Shown one piece after another: positions 33,794 to 46,338 of a DNA stretch of 64,000 nucleotides (positions within the stretch are counted from its first letter, which is position 1; every line of letters starts with the position of its first letter). The position numbers and the translations under genes are program-made. The notes beneath the pieces are model-generated. The model searched no databases and was not told where the DNA came from. It saw only the letters and a program-made list of their open reading frames with translations. Origin of the DNA: Cichorium intybus (taxonomy: Eukaryota > Streptophyta > Magnoliopsida > Asterales > Asteraceae); contig CM042016.1 in assembly GCA_023525715.1 (NCBI GenBank), positions 61,727,882-61,791,881 of the forward strand, in the 5' to 3' direction.

Positions 33794-35448
33794 TCACAAA
33801 TGTTGGTAAGTCATAATTATTCCAGAAGCATGCCTTTTGTGAACAGTAGTTTGATTCCAGGCATTAGTGTTATTTTTATTTTTCTTTCTAGAATGTGACC
33901 TTGAAGGTTTTCTTTTGTAACATTTCCCTTTTGGCACATTCTGCCAAACCTGTTCATTTTTAGAAGCATACAAGTGTTGGGGACAATTTCTGGCTATGTA
34001 ACCAGCAATTCCACAATTAAAACAAGTCTGTCTTTTTAAAGGAGTGTTGGAATTCTGTCCAGGTCCAGATATATGCAAATTATTTCCACACACATACGAG
34101 CATGCAACAGAATTATCAACCAAAACATTTTTCCTAGAAGTTTTTAAAACAGCATCACGAGAGATTTAAAAAATAACAGAAGTTTTAACATCAAGTACCA
34201 CATCATCATGTAAATTAACAGAATTAGCAGAATTAGTCTTCAAATAGATTTTATCAGAATTAAAAACAGCCGAATCTTCAAAGTCCTCATTCTTTAATTT
34301 TAATTGATCTGCACATGACATAGAAAAATCAATAGATTTCATTTCAGAGTTCTCAGCGGTGCCAGATGTATCTTTTTGAATGTAATTTGACAAGAAACAT
34401 TCTTCCGATTCTTCAACATCTAGAGATGGAGAAAAATTGTTATTATATGGAGGAGGGACATCACTATATCCAATACCTTCACCTTGTTTATTAAACCATT
34501 TACTTTGATGTTCAATTATAGATTCAACTGTCTCACTTGATACAAACCCTTTTGAAATTTGATTCAACATTTTGAAATTTGGATTTCAATGCATCAAGTT
34601 CAGCAGTTAATCTAGCAATATCGTCATTTGCAAACTTAAGGTGACAATTCTTTATTGTAAGTTCATCCTGAATTTTAAGGTAATCTAAGGTTTTGGCATC
34701 TAATTTTTCTTGTAAAGGCTTTAGTTTCTTTTTATATTTATGAACAAGGTTTTCTAAATCAAATATTTCTCTAACTAAGTTCTCATTTAACTCACGGTAT
34801 TTAGCAACTGTATCAATGCAAGATTTAGAAGAGCAAGAAACTTCACTAACCTCATTATCAACTGGAGTAGTTGAAACCATGAAAGCAAACTGCAAGTCCA
34901 TCATTTCTGCTTCAGCTGCATCCACGTCCATCTCTCCTTCAATTTGAGCAAAGTGAGCTCTGCCATCTCCATTCAAGTTTAGATCCTGCAATTGATCCTC
35001 CCATGTGAGTTGTTGAGCCACCATTGCTCTTTCTGTGTTCTGGGGTTGAGCAGCAACATGATTCATTCCAACAGGTACCAAGGTTCTATCAGCATTCTCC
35101 ATCTTGGGCTTGGTACATTCACAAGCAAAGTGACCAAGCTCATTGCAGTTGAAACATCTGAGATTTGCTTTGCTGAGACTCATCTTCCTATCACCATTGT
35201 TATTTTCCCAATTGTTCCTCCCAGTCCTTTGAGTAAATTTATTGGCCCTATAAACAGCCATAACGATGTGCCAAGAAATATCCATTTCCTCCAGGTCATC
35301 AGGATTAATTTGGTCAAGATCTCCTGCAGTCATTGGATGAAAGAATTCACCAGCAATGAGAGCATTGTAGCAATTCAGGAGACCAGCCATCATGCCTAGG
35401 TTTTCTTCAACACCCTTTGGAAGAGGTTGAGCAGGAACTGATGTCTTG
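33794..35448 (-). pseudogene. C6 gag C-terminal half
   Basis: Resumes right after the C7 insertion. It contains LPKGVEENLGMMAGLL, DPDDLEEMD-like INPDDLEEMD, a first zinc knuckle CFNCNELGHFACEC (about 35160-35120) and an acidic stretch. A predicted coiled coil follows (34800-34540), then, after a frameshift near 34545, more charged sequence to 34166. A second knuckle CFNCGIAGYIARNC lies near 34025-33985 with Tyr in place of the His. Stops at 34533 and 34166 break it. Confidence 0.85.
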
Positions 35449-36704
35449 TGTTGAAAAATGTTTTTGTATGTGACTATCATTGAAATAAGATGAACTGTTT
35501 TTATATTATCTGACAAATATTATAAGTCTATTTCAGGTTACGTGGATTCGAGATTGAACGAGAAAACGAGAAAATAAAAGAAAATGAGTTTTAAAGCCAA
35601 AACAAAGAAAAATATAAATGAAAATTAAATTAAATCTATTTAAAATGAATTTTTGGAAATATATTTTCTAAATAATTTATTTTATTAGACTTAATTAATT
35701 TTATAAATTAAAAATAATTTTTCCTAATTTATTTGAATTTATTTCGGATTTTAAAATGCATTTAAATTAAAAAACAATACAAAACAAATCAGCCGGCCCA
35801 AACCTGCTCCGGCCCAGTTCACGCGCCAGCCCAAATCGCATCCGGCCCATGTCCGCATCCAGCCCAGCTCCAACGCCGGATCATCCGGATCCGAACCCGC
35901 CCCAGTCGCCGATCCGTTTCGCCTCACATCAGACCCGCGCCCCAGACCCGGCAGTCCGACCCACCGACCCGACCCAAAGTCCGTGTGTTTCAGATGAAAA
36001 GGTTACATTTTCACCCCCTAAACTTCCGAAAACCTATTAAAACTCACCCAAAACCTCTAAAATCCATATATAAACCATTTTACACCATTTGTTTTCATAA
36101 CACACATAATTATAAACCAAAACTCTCTCAAAAACCTCTCCAACTTCCACCATCTTATTTCCAACCTTCCAAACACTCTCCAAAAACACAAAGAACAACA
36201 AGATCAACACCAAGAAAAACACCAAGAACACCAAGAAAAACACCAAGAACACCAAGATCATCAAACAAGAACAAATAGAGACACAGTCTATTAGAAATCC
36301 AGTCCAACCCTAAGCCAGTTCAGTCAATTTATTTGACGAACCTACTTGATAGACCAGTCGTTCCACAGTCCTGTTGTAACCCAGTTCAGTCAATCTATTG
36401 ACGAACCTACTTGATATATATATTTATATAATTATAGTTATTTATATTATTCATCGTTCTATGTCTTTTAATTATAGTCATTTACATTATTTATCGTTTT
36501 ATGTCTTTTAATTATAGTCATTTACATTATATATCGCTTTATGTCATTTAAATACAATTATTTATATTATTTATAGCTTTCAAGTTTATTTATATTCCGC
36601 AACTCTTATTATTTATTCCGCATATTATCTTTAATATATATTTCTGTCACACGGTAAACGTTGCGAACCTTTATTTGTGGTGATCAGTCATTTTATTTTC
36701 AACA
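35449..36704 (+). repeat. C7 5' LTR
   Basis: 1,256 bp, TGTTGAAAAATG to TTTTCAACA. It shares its whole length, inverted, with solo LTR S3 (53437-54915). It contains AT-rich ends, a GC-rich centre (35790-35990), and a minisatellite of AACACCAAGA words at 36195-36265. Homologous blocks such as TTATTTGAATTTATTTC- and TTACGTGGATTCGAGATT are recognisable in S3. Confidence 0.93.
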
Positions 36705-36706
36705 AT

Positions 36707-36718
36707 TGGTATCAGAGC
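36707..36718 (+). promoter_or_regulatory. C7 primer binding site
   Basis: TGGTATCAGAGC, complementary to initiator Met-tRNA, starting three bases after the LTR end at 36704. Confidence 0.95.
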
Positions 36719-36869
36719 TTGTGTGATTTATATTGAAATATTTGTTGAAAAACTTTTGGTTAGCGTTTATATAAACCTTCCATAAGCGTTTCTTTGAATA
36801 TTTCATTTTAATATCACTTGTTAAAAATCCTTTTTTTTTAAAAAAATTAAAATTAAAAATCTTAAAAAC

Positions 36870-37670
36870 ATGTCTTCTGTTAATTACTCCAACATGAATT
36901 CAGTTTCTATTGCCAACAGCTTAGGATCTGGTTCACGGGCACCCATACATATCCCTGAAGAGTATAATTTGTGGGTTGGCCGAATGAATCTACATCTTAA
37001 CACAATAAATGAAGATGTTTGGAAATGTGTTGAAGGCACATATACTGATCCAGAAAATATGACTACTCTTGCTACAAATCAAGTCACTCAAGCTGAAAAC
37101 AGAAGAAAATTGGAACTACAAGAAAAAAAAGAACTGGTGTCTGGCATACCTCACAGTATTCTAAGTCAAATGGATGATATAATACTGTTGACTGCGAATC
37201 AAATTTGGGAAAACTTAAAAAACCGTTTTTGTGGAAATCAAAGAATTATTGGAAATAAAAGAACATCGGTTTTAAATGAATTCGATAATTTCAAGATGCT
37301 TTCATCAGAAACCATCCATGATGCACATGATAGGTTCAATTTTATCATGGTAAAATTGAATAACTTGGGCATCAAAAAGACACAACATGAGATAAATCTC
37401 AAATTTCTAAACAATCTTTACGAAAGCTGGAAGATGGTTAAACTCATCGTTCAGGGAAATCCTGCCATTCATACGGAAACTCTATACAATTTGTACGGAG
37501 AACTTCAATCGTATGAATCCTCGATTGACCCACCAACCTCTACAGCTTTTGGAGGACCACTTGCTCTCGTTTCCACATCAAACCAAAACCAAACACTTTT
37601 TCATGAACAAAACTCCAATCATTTTAATCAAACATCTTTTCAAAATCAACCATTTTTGAACAATTCTTTT
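36870..37670 (+). pseudogene. C7 gag, 3'-truncated
   Basis: An intact start and about 267 codons of a copia gag: IPEEYNLWVGRMNLHL near the N-terminus, LTANQIWENLKNRFCG, and a Gln/Asn/Phe-rich C-terminal region. No knuckle is reached, because the deletion to the LTR terminus begins at about 37670. The open frame runs on by chance through the LTR bases and 28 bases of C6 to 37721. Gag would form the particle shell; this truncated form lacks RNA-binding fingers. Confidence 0.85.
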
Positions 37671-37693
37671 GATCAGTCATTTTATTTTCAACA

Positions 37694-38528
37694 TCATGGT
37701 AGTAGGAGCAGGAACAGATGATGCTTGAGGTGCAACTGGAACTGATGCAGGCTGAGACTTGACTTGAACATGAGTAGAGGCATGACCAGTAGCTTGAGCA
37801 GAAAAGGCACTATTTGTTGAAGTTCCAACATTTGGAGACTGATATGAGCTCATATGATTCATTTCTCTCTGTTTGTCATCCATGTCCATAGATTTGATGA
37901 CAACCATTATCTCAGAAAGTGAGAGTTTAGACAAATCCTTAGTCTTCTTTATGACAGCCACATTGACATCCCAGTTTCTTGGAAGAGAGTTCAAAAGCTT
38001 TTTATTAACATCAACCTTTGGAAAGTGAATTCCATTTGTGGATAACTCTGTGTTCAATGTAATGAAACGTTGCAATTGAGCTTCAAGAGATTCACCGAGT
38101 ATGCGATTGAACACATTAAATTTCTGACAAAGCATATCTTGCAAACTTTGCTTCATGTCTTCATTTCCCTCGTATACATCAATCAAAGCCACCCATAAAG
38201 TTTTAGCAGTTGTATATTCAAGGAAACCTTGAGTAATTTCAGGTGAAAGTGCCATTGAGAGTGTAGCAAGATCTTTCTGATCACATTCCACTTTTTCAAA
38301 ATCCAGATCCGAATATTCTTCAAACGGTTTGTCAATTACAGCATCACCACTGGTCATAGTAATTCTATTTGGTGGACGTACGTAACTTCTCCATAATTTG
38401 ACATCTTTCATCTTGATATACTGTTCAAACCTATATTTCCACTCAGTGAAACCTTCAGCTTTTGTCAGTCGGGGAATACGCGTACTGGTACCAATAACGT
38501 TATCGAGATTGTCGTTAGCAGAATCCAT
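37694..38528 (-). pseudogene. C6 gag N-terminal half
   Basis: 278 codons from ATG 38528. It shows GFTEWKYRFEQYIKMKD, LWRSY, TAKTLWVALIDVYEG, SLEAQLQRFITL, LNSLPRNWD and LSLSEI, the standard order of the UBN2/gag family. The C-terminal 50 residues are Pro/Ala/Ser/Gln-rich. The frame is open up to the C7 insertion site and continues after it at 35448. Confidence 0.92.
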
Positions 38529-39208
38529 TGAAACAAGTCTTGAAAAATGCGAACAACAAATTTAATCACAAAGAAATTTGACGTGACTGGACCGAACAAC
38601 ATAAAGGATGCACCGAGCAATGGGGCGAGAAACACTTCAACCAAACAATTAGCTTTATCGAGAAACTAAATGACCGATCAATCTAACGAGAAACCCGAAA
38701 CTGAACAATAATCACTTGACCGAATAATAGCTAAAAGGACCGATTAATCAAGAACCGAGCAACTGGGTGACAAACAACAACCGAGCAAAAAATAAGCACC
38801 GAATAAAACTAAACCCTAGCAGACACGAAACAACCTGAGTTGGGCTGACCGAACCACACTCAATGGACCGAACAACCTCGAAGGTTGACCGAGTAACTTC
38901 CAAAAAAAACCCTAGCGCTGCCGAACAACCAAGGGGAGCGTGACCGAGCAATCCCCTTCAGATCAAGATCTCGCCAAACACCTTTGTAACTTGCAATTTT
39001 GGATCTAAAAACGATTTTGGATGAATTTTGGATGAAGATTATCAAGAACACCAAGAACTTTAGGCTCAAAAACACCAAAAATCAATTAAAATCAGTCCAA
39101 AACGGATCAAAAACGCCCAAAAACAATCCAAAAACCTTCAAATCTTCATAATCCAAGCAAAGGTAGAATGAGATTGATACCAAAAACTCAAAAACACAAG
39201 GTTTTCAA
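38529..39208 (-). other. C6 leader with ACCGA(A/G)YAA repeats
   Basis: Non-coding 680-bp 5' leader of C6. On the plus strand, at least a dozen words of the form ACCGAACAAC, ACCGAGCAAT or ACCGAATAAT are scattered from 38590 to 38950. More appear in the LTR at 39478-39570. No coding frame fits, so this is a leader or regulatory repeat array of unknown role. Confidence 0.65.
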
Positions 39209-39220
39209 GCTCTGATACCA
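39209..39220 (-). promoter_or_regulatory. C6 primer binding site
   Basis: GCTCTGATACCA on the plus strand, that is TGGTATCAGAGC on the minus strand, complementary to initiator Met-tRNA. It lies two bases from the LTR edge at 39223. Confidence 0.95.
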
Positions 39221-39222
39221 AT

Positions 39223-39762
<540 letters not shown>

Positions 39763-39791
39763 GGTCCTTGTACACCAATCCAAGCATGGGA

Positions 39792-42700
39792 TCATTGGTG
39801 ACTCCTTTTTCTCCAGTTGTCTCTGTTGTCTGGCATTGAGAGGTCTATTAGCTCTCGATATTGTTCATCCAGGTGATTCTTCACAAATTTGAACAATTCT
39901 CCATCTGTTGTGCAGAATTCTTCCAAGAGGCAATGGAGAAATCGCCTTGCTGCATGGTAAGCTTCTTTTGTATCTTTATGCTTTTCATATTTTGAAGATA
40001 ATTTCATGACGATTGAGTAGATGTCAGCTGGGTTCATCTTTATGAAGTCTGCTTTGGTTATTAAGGTCTTTTGATCGTAGTTGTTGTTTCTGACTACCTC
40101 GTACTCATAGTAGTTTGATTTTTCAAAAGTCATTCTCTTGACGCTTGAGACAGAAGTTATGGGTTCAATGGACCAGGTATCAACTTGTGGCTTGGTGTAT
40201 TTATCCAAGAACTTCTGATTTTTGTATCTGATGGCTAGATCTTTGTTGTGCTGTAGGAAACCTGAGAAGTTGAGGGTGTATACGTACTTTTCCCTATTTG
40301 GAGTCAAGGGGATATCCCAATTATGCTCAAGAGTCGGAGGGGGATCGTATGAATTGAGAGGCTTCAAGTCCGAGTCGGTCAGGGGTCGGAACTGAAAGAG
40401 TTTTGAGAAATTTGGTTTACTAGGGCCACTTGGACCAGCTTTTGTTGGATCAACTGATCCTGGGTCAGAATTGGAACCAAATTTTTCAGCATACAGATAG
40501 GCTCTGGTATTGAAGTATTCATTTTTATGAGCCTTAAGTTCCGGAGGATCTGAATCCTTGATGGGAGAGTACAAAAGATTTTCATCTTCTGTGTGTATCG
40601 GATCTTGAATTGTCAGAGTTTGAGTTTTCGGAGGAGAAGGAGGATTTGGCATTTTCGGAGTCTCCTTCAGAGTCTCCTCGAGGATTCGTTCTTCTTCTGT
40701 CAGCTTCTTCTCTTGATCAGCAGTGGTTTCTTTTTCTGATTCGCGCTTACTAGCATGGGTGTCACCTTCTTCTTCAACAACCTTCTCTTTGGATCCATTT
40801 GGACCAGCAATGGTGTCCACTATCATCACATCATCATCAGTTTCTTCTGTATAACCGCCTTTCCCCCTCCTTGGGCTCCTTCAGAAACGGAAGGGGGAAC
40901 CGGGAGGCGGCCCATAATTGTTTCAAGCTTAGAGGTTACATTCTTTCCTATTTTGCTGAGCTCCTCGGAAATTGTTTTGGAGGTGACATCTTTGAATTGT
41001 TCACAGAAATCAATGTTTCAACTTGTGCAGAGCTTTATCTGCTGAATAGGACCATCCATTGTGCCAGATATCCTTTCAAGGGTATTGGTTAGAAGCTGCA
41101 AAAGAAGAAAATGAGTTTTCCGGAGAGATTTATTTTCTGAAACAACTCCATGAAGATATTTTGACAGATTATCGAGGAAATAGTTGATTTTGATATCCAC
41201 AATCTGAGTGACTTCAGAAAGTTTGTTCTGACACTTCTGAACTTCGTCCAACGTCTTTTGAGTTGTTTTCATCATGTTGGTGGCATCGGTTTGTCGACGG
41301 GCATCAATATCCGTGAGACATTTGGAGAGAGCCTTCTGGACTTCATTGTCCAAATGGAGAAAAGTGTCCTTGTTTTCAAAGTTAGCCAGCCTGGTCTTGA
41401 GTTCTACAATTTCTTTTACCAAAGCCTCCTGATTTTGAGATGCTTTGAGTTCAGAGATCATAGATCAGGGTAATTAAGGAATCGACCTTCTGATGTAGAG
41501 CTTCATCTTTCACAGGAGGAACGGAGGTTTGTGGGGGAACTTCAGTTTCAGCTTTGTATGAGGATGAATTGGTGTCACTCGAATTGATTTCCTGAATTTT
41601 AGAGAGGGAGGGTTTATCCACCTCCTGATCGGTACCAAAAATAGGATTTCTGATTGTCATGGATTGAGTTTTTGAGAAATCTTGTCTTGAACCTGATTCA
41701 ACAGGTTGATCAGTGGTAGTTTTGGTTGCTGAAGGATTCCTTTTCTAAAGCTCTTAGGCCATGTATTGATCCCAAGTAAGGGGAGTGATTGAAGAGGCAA
41801 TTTTGGCCCAGTCTCTCTCTTGGTGGTGTCAAAGAGATAGACAGGAGTGTCTACCAATTTGGAGAGTTCAGAGCTTAGATAGGTGTCTATATCCAAAGTA
41901 ATTTTGTTGATTCTTCGGCGTTCTTTCTTAACATCTTCAGGTTCTGTTTCCGAGGGAGGTCCAGGATCCGAGAAAGCTTGAAGTTTAATATTTCTGAGCT
42001 CAAATTTCTGTTTGAGACGTTCAACTAAACTCGCCTGCTGATTGACAGCTCTCCGAAATTTCCAGGCGTCAAGCGGACTTGCATTCGGAGGGGGTTGAGT
42101 ACGATCCAGAATGAAGGTTTCTGAACTTTTGAATTTTGATTTTTCGATAATCTTTTCTTTTCCTTTTTCTTTAAGGAGTGAGTTCTGTTTTTCCACCGGT
42201 TTGATTATTTCTTGAGTATCCTCTGAGGGTATATGTGGAAGCATATTACGAAGGTAACACATACCTAGGGGGAAACAAACTGAATTTATCACATAGAGAA
42301 GAAAGTTCAGACCAAAAATTATTTTGGATTCCAAAAAAAAATATGAGATTTTTTGTTTTGCAATTGTTAAAACACAGAAGTTAAAACAATGTGACCAAAT
42401 ACTACTGAATATGTACTTGGATTTCCCAAATGCCAATAACGATGAACAATTAAATTGTTTAACAGGGCACTCAGTTATGACTTATATGAAATAAGTGAAG
42501 TGATGTTCCAAGTATTCCATGTAGGATTGATAATTCTTAAAATTCAAAGTATCTTTGTGATTCAAAAAGTAGTTCATAAATGAGTATCAGAAAGAAAAAC
42601 TTAGAAAGAGGATTCAGAAAAGGATATTAGTAATAAGATTCAGAAAGAGATGTTCATAAATAATAATCAGAAAAAGAGTATATTCAGAAGAGAGAGATGT

Positions 42701-43696
42701 GTACCGCTTTGGTTTTCCTTTGTTTCTTTTTCGGAGGTTGCTTGGTCGGAGAAGGTTCAGGAGCTTTCTTCTTGGTTTACTTTGGTGCCACAAATTCTTG
42801 TAAAGGTTGTGGGAGGTATGGAGAAACATCCTTGGTTTCAGCAAGATGCGTGATCATTGCATCCTCTTCTGGGTCAGCCAAATTCAGAAGTGAGTCAGGC
42901 AATCATCTGAGGTTGCCAAAAACTGAATCAGTTTTGGGTGCATAAGGCTTGGCTTCTGGGATTTCAAGTTTTTCACTATCTGGAGCAGGGATCGGAAGTT
43001 GAAAAACTTGGAACAAGTGTTCAATGCACATCGTCCAGAAGCATGCTGAATGGATTTTGCCTTTTGATTTCTGTGAAGTCGGAATGTAAGAGACAAAGTC
43101 TTCAAATAGAATTTCAGCATAATGTATTTCGTTCCTAGTGAATAAGCATCAAAGAAGTTCAACTAGGTGTTTGCTTAACTGGTCTGTACCACCAGTCTAC
43201 CAGTTAAGCACTTAATCATGTAGTGGATTAAGCATTACCAGATGGGTGTGATGTGTCCTTTGGAAAGTTGGTATAATTTAACCAACTTAGATGCATACCC
43301 CATTTTATAAATCATGCTTTCAAGTTGATGTTGGGAAGGATGATCGAATTGAGCTTCGTGATATGGAAGATGAAGGGCAGCAGCAAACACTTTATTGTCC
43401 AATGGAACTTCCTTTCCATCTATCAGGGTAATCAAATAAGTATTTTGAACCTTTTTCGCTGACCTGACAGTCGTTTCTAATAAGGACACTGGAATTCCTA
43501 GAGCCGGATTAAAGAAGGCTCGTGCTAGTTTATGTCTGGACAGAATATGGATCAACACTCTTAAATGTGCTTTGTAGAGTGAGAGATTTCGGGAAATGTT
43601 GAGGTTAGAAACAGCGACTAGAAAGGTGTTGTCGTCAGATCCACCAATTTTAGATGGGGCAGCCATGAACACATTTCTAAGATCAGCAAGGGCCAA
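39792..43696 (-). pseudogene. C8 accessory (env-position) ORF, broken
   Basis: Pieces in order on the minus strand begin at 43696-43235, with ATG, VFAAALHLP and MGYASKL. Next is 43160-42710, another frame, with IHYAEILFEDFVSYI, ACFWTM and a basic PPKKKQRKTK tail. Then come 42436-41657 (EKGKEKIIEK, KFELRNIKLQ, DTYLSSELSKLV), 41660-41451 and 41461-41018 (a long coiled coil with QKALSKCL and DEVQKCQNKL). Finally 40829-39792 is Pro/Glu-rich then globular, ending DNRDNWRKRSHQ. The first two pieces match the C2 accessory ORF block for block. Total coding length is about 1,000-1,200 codons. Function unknown; the position is that of Sirevirus envelope-like genes. Confidence 0.65.
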
Positions 43697-45064
43697 ATAT
43701 GCTCAAATCTTAGGAAAATAATCAAGAACAGTTAGAATAGAGTATAAACATTCAAAGGTAATTTTCTATGAAAGTAGGGTTTTTGAGTGATGGGGGCATA
43801 CGCGAGGAATGTTTATATAAACATCAGGTTCATATATTGCAAAAACCATGGAAGATTGATGTGTTTACATGGATAGAGATATCGAGAGACAGAAAGACGA
43901 TCGAAAGAGCGTGATAACCAGAGATGAGTGCAAGAATCTAGGGGTTTCACAGGCAATTTTGAAGTACCGGATGGCACCGATGGTGGAGAGGAAGAGGGAA
44001 TGCGATCGATTGAGAGAGAAGTATGAAGATTGAGAGAGTTTGAGAGGAAGAAGATGATGCGGTGAAGAAGATGAAAAGATAGGGAATGGATTTTAAGTAA
44101 GGTTTGAAAAGCATGAGAAACCGCCGGATTTGGAATGCAAAGATGTTGATTAGGCATGTCAGAAAAAGGTTTCGCTTGGCATTTAATGCTAAACGATGAT
44201 TAAATAGTATGGTCCACTCAGAGAGGGACACGTTTGACACGACTATCGATTTAAAAGAGAAATTCTGCGAATTAAATACTAATAATTGGATATTTAATGT
44301 AATGATATTTAATTCACATTCCTTCATTAAATTAGTCATTTCTAATTTCGGAGGAAGAATGAGTTCAGAAAGATTAAGGAAAAGAAAATATGTACCTTGA
44401 TTCTGAGTGAATATGTTCCGAAAGTGATAGTCCGAACATGCTGAATACGAATATCAGAAAACGTGGTGAAAAATATTTTTAGCTTCTGAGGATTGAAAAG
44501 CGTTTTAGTTTTGAAGTTTGAAAATTCAGAGATCTAAGATTCAGAAATGAAGGATTCCAAAATTTTGAAGGCTGAAAAAAAAAAGATTCAGAAGTCTGAA
44601 ACCAAATGAGGTTGTTTATAATTTGTAAATTCAGAAGTTGGAAACTAAGCGAGGTTGCTCAGAATTGTAAGTTCAGAAGATTTAGATTTAAATGAGGTTG
44701 CTCAGAACTAGAGTCTTTCAGAAAAAGAGAATTCAGAAGTGAATTTTGAAACGAGGTTCCCTTAGAGAGGGTTCCGAAATTTGCATGTTTCTGAAGATTT
44801 AGAATGAAGAGTTCGGAAGACTTAAAACTCAGAAGTCTGGTTTTGAACGAGGCTCCCTCGGAAAATGAGTATCTGAGAAGGGGAGGATTCAGAGGAGCAT
44901 TTTGTAACGAGGTTGCCAAAAAACAATTTCAGAAACTTGGAATTCCGAAGAGAAAAGTTCAGAAATTGAGGGGTTTTAGAAAAACAATTCTTAACAGTTT
45001 TTCAGAAACCAAATTCGAGTTTTTTTTTTTAAATGTAAGATTCAGAAATAAAAGGGGATGGATT
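43697..45064 (-). other. C8 spacer between pol and accessory ORF
   Basis: Non-coding, 1.4 kb. The part at 44400-45000 is packed with diverged GAAGTTTGAAA / TTCAGAAGTCTG / GGTTGCTCAGAA words (plus strand), a degenerate short-period repeat. Near 44160-44225 it resembles the upstream region of the C2 accessory ORF. A pyrimidine-rich stretch on the minus strand (44090-43990) resembles a 5' UTR. Confidence 0.55.
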
Positions 45065-46338
45065 TCAATTATGAAGCAAATAAACATAAAGCAAATTATT
45101 CTCTAAAAAATCTAAGTCTGGATTCAGCATTCCCAGCATATCCAAAAAATTGTGAAATTTTGTAGAATCTAATGCTTTAGTAAAAACATCAGCTACCTGC
45201 TCCTCAGTAGGAATGAAGTATAATTCGATATTACCTTCCAAGATTTGATCTTTAATGAAATGGTACCTAAGGTCGATGTGCTTGGTCATGGAGTGCTGAA
45301 TGGGGTTGTGAGATATGGCTATTGCACTCTTGGAATCACAGTAGATGGGAACTTGAAGAAATCTATATCCCTAGTCCAGGAGCTGAGTTTTCATCCAAAG
45401 GACCTGTGAGCAACAAGTGGAAGCTGCAACATATTCTGCTTCAGCTGACGAAAGTGCAACACAGTTCTGCTTCTTTGAAGACCAGCTCACAAGCCTTCCT
45501 CCTAAGAATTGACAGCCTCTAGAAGTGCTCTTCCTATCTATCTTGCATCCTGCATGATCTGAGTCGGTAAATGCTTGGATTTAAAGTTGTCTCCGACAGG
45601 ATACCATAGACCCATTGCCTTTGTGCCTTTAAATATCTGAAAATTTGTTTCACAGCAGTCAGGTGTGAGAGCTTCGGGGCTGCTTGATATCTTACACAAA
45701 TACATGTAGCAAACATAATGTCTGGCATGCTGGCAATCAAGTACAGGAGAGAACCAATCATTACTCGATAGATTTTGTGATCTACAGGTTCGCCTTCTGG
45801 ATTTACAAAAATTTTGTGATTGGTAGATTTGGGAACTTTGGATGTAGAGCAATTCTCAAGAGAGAATTTCTTCAGTAATTCATTCATGTATTTTTCTTGA
45901 TGAATGAATATTCCTCTGTTTGTTTGTTTGATTTGAAGACCTAAGAAGAAGTTGATTTACCTGTTCATGCTCATATGAAATTTATCAGTTATAACTTTTA
46001 CAAATTCATCAACCATAGTTTGATCAGTTGAACCAAAAATGATGTCATCTACATAAACCTGTATGATCATAATATGTTTCTGATGGGATCGTACAAAGAA
46101 TGTAGGATCAATGGTTCCACTTCTATATCCTGATGTTACCAAGAAATTTGACAGAGTTTCATACCATGCTCTTGGCGATTGCTTCAAACCATAGACAGCC
46201 TTATTCAGACGATACACATGATTTGGACGAGATAGATCTTCAAAGCCTGGAGGTTGCTGAAGATAGACAACTTCTTGAAGTTCAACATGCAAAAATGCAC
46301 TTTTCACATCCATTTGATGAACTATGATGTTTTTGTAT
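45065..46338 (-). pseudogene. C8 reverse transcriptase and RNase H, broken
   Basis: The RT part shows QMDVKSAFLH, YLQQPPGFED, AVYGLKQSPRAWYE and YVDD (46055-46044). A TAA at 45957-45959 follows MSMNR, then FFLGLQIKQTNRG, and RNase H continues after a frameshift at about 45630 (IDRKSTSRGC, SSAEAEYVAAS). A TAG lies near 45372, then DSKSAIAI, MTKHIDLRYH, EQVADVFTKAL, ending at 45065-45067. All RNase H acidic residues can be traced, but no continuous frame exists. Confidence 0.9.

Larger units (their letters stand above)
35449..37693 (+). mobile_element. C7: copia fragment (5' LTR, PBS, part of gag) inside C6 gag
   Basis: 5' LTR 35449-36704, PBS, leader and about 267 codons of gag. The far right (37671-37693) is a 23-bp copy of the LTR end (GATCAGTCATTTTATTTTCA...). 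So pol and nearly all of the 3' LTR were deleted, leaving the terminal bases in place. Flanks are TCTTG (35444-35448) and TCATG (37694-37698), a target duplication with one mismatch. Removing the insert and one flank puts the two C6 gag parts in the same frame, confirming the insertion. Confidence 0.93.
39763..46338 (-). mobile_element. C8: Sirevirus-like Ty1/copia with accessory ORF, truncated
   Basis: Read right to left: RT from the QMDVKSAF block (46338) through RNase H (45065), a 1.4-kb spacer, then the accessory ORF (43696-39792). No LTR is preserved. The left end is cut by the C6 LTR at 39762; the right end is cut in RT by fusion to the G1 LTR at about 46338, with shared bases TTGTATGC at the joint. 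Gag, protease, integrase and half of RT are gone. Confidence 0.85.

Noticed and set aside
35849..36278. Pro-rich and Lys/Pro/Thr-rich reading frames
   Set aside because: They lie inside the C7 LTR, one being its AACACCAAGA minisatellite; no gene context.
37677..37721. Gag frame of C7 continuing into C6 DNA as a fusion protein
   Set aside because: The last codons are LTR terminus plus antisense C6; the overlap is a by-product of the insertion.
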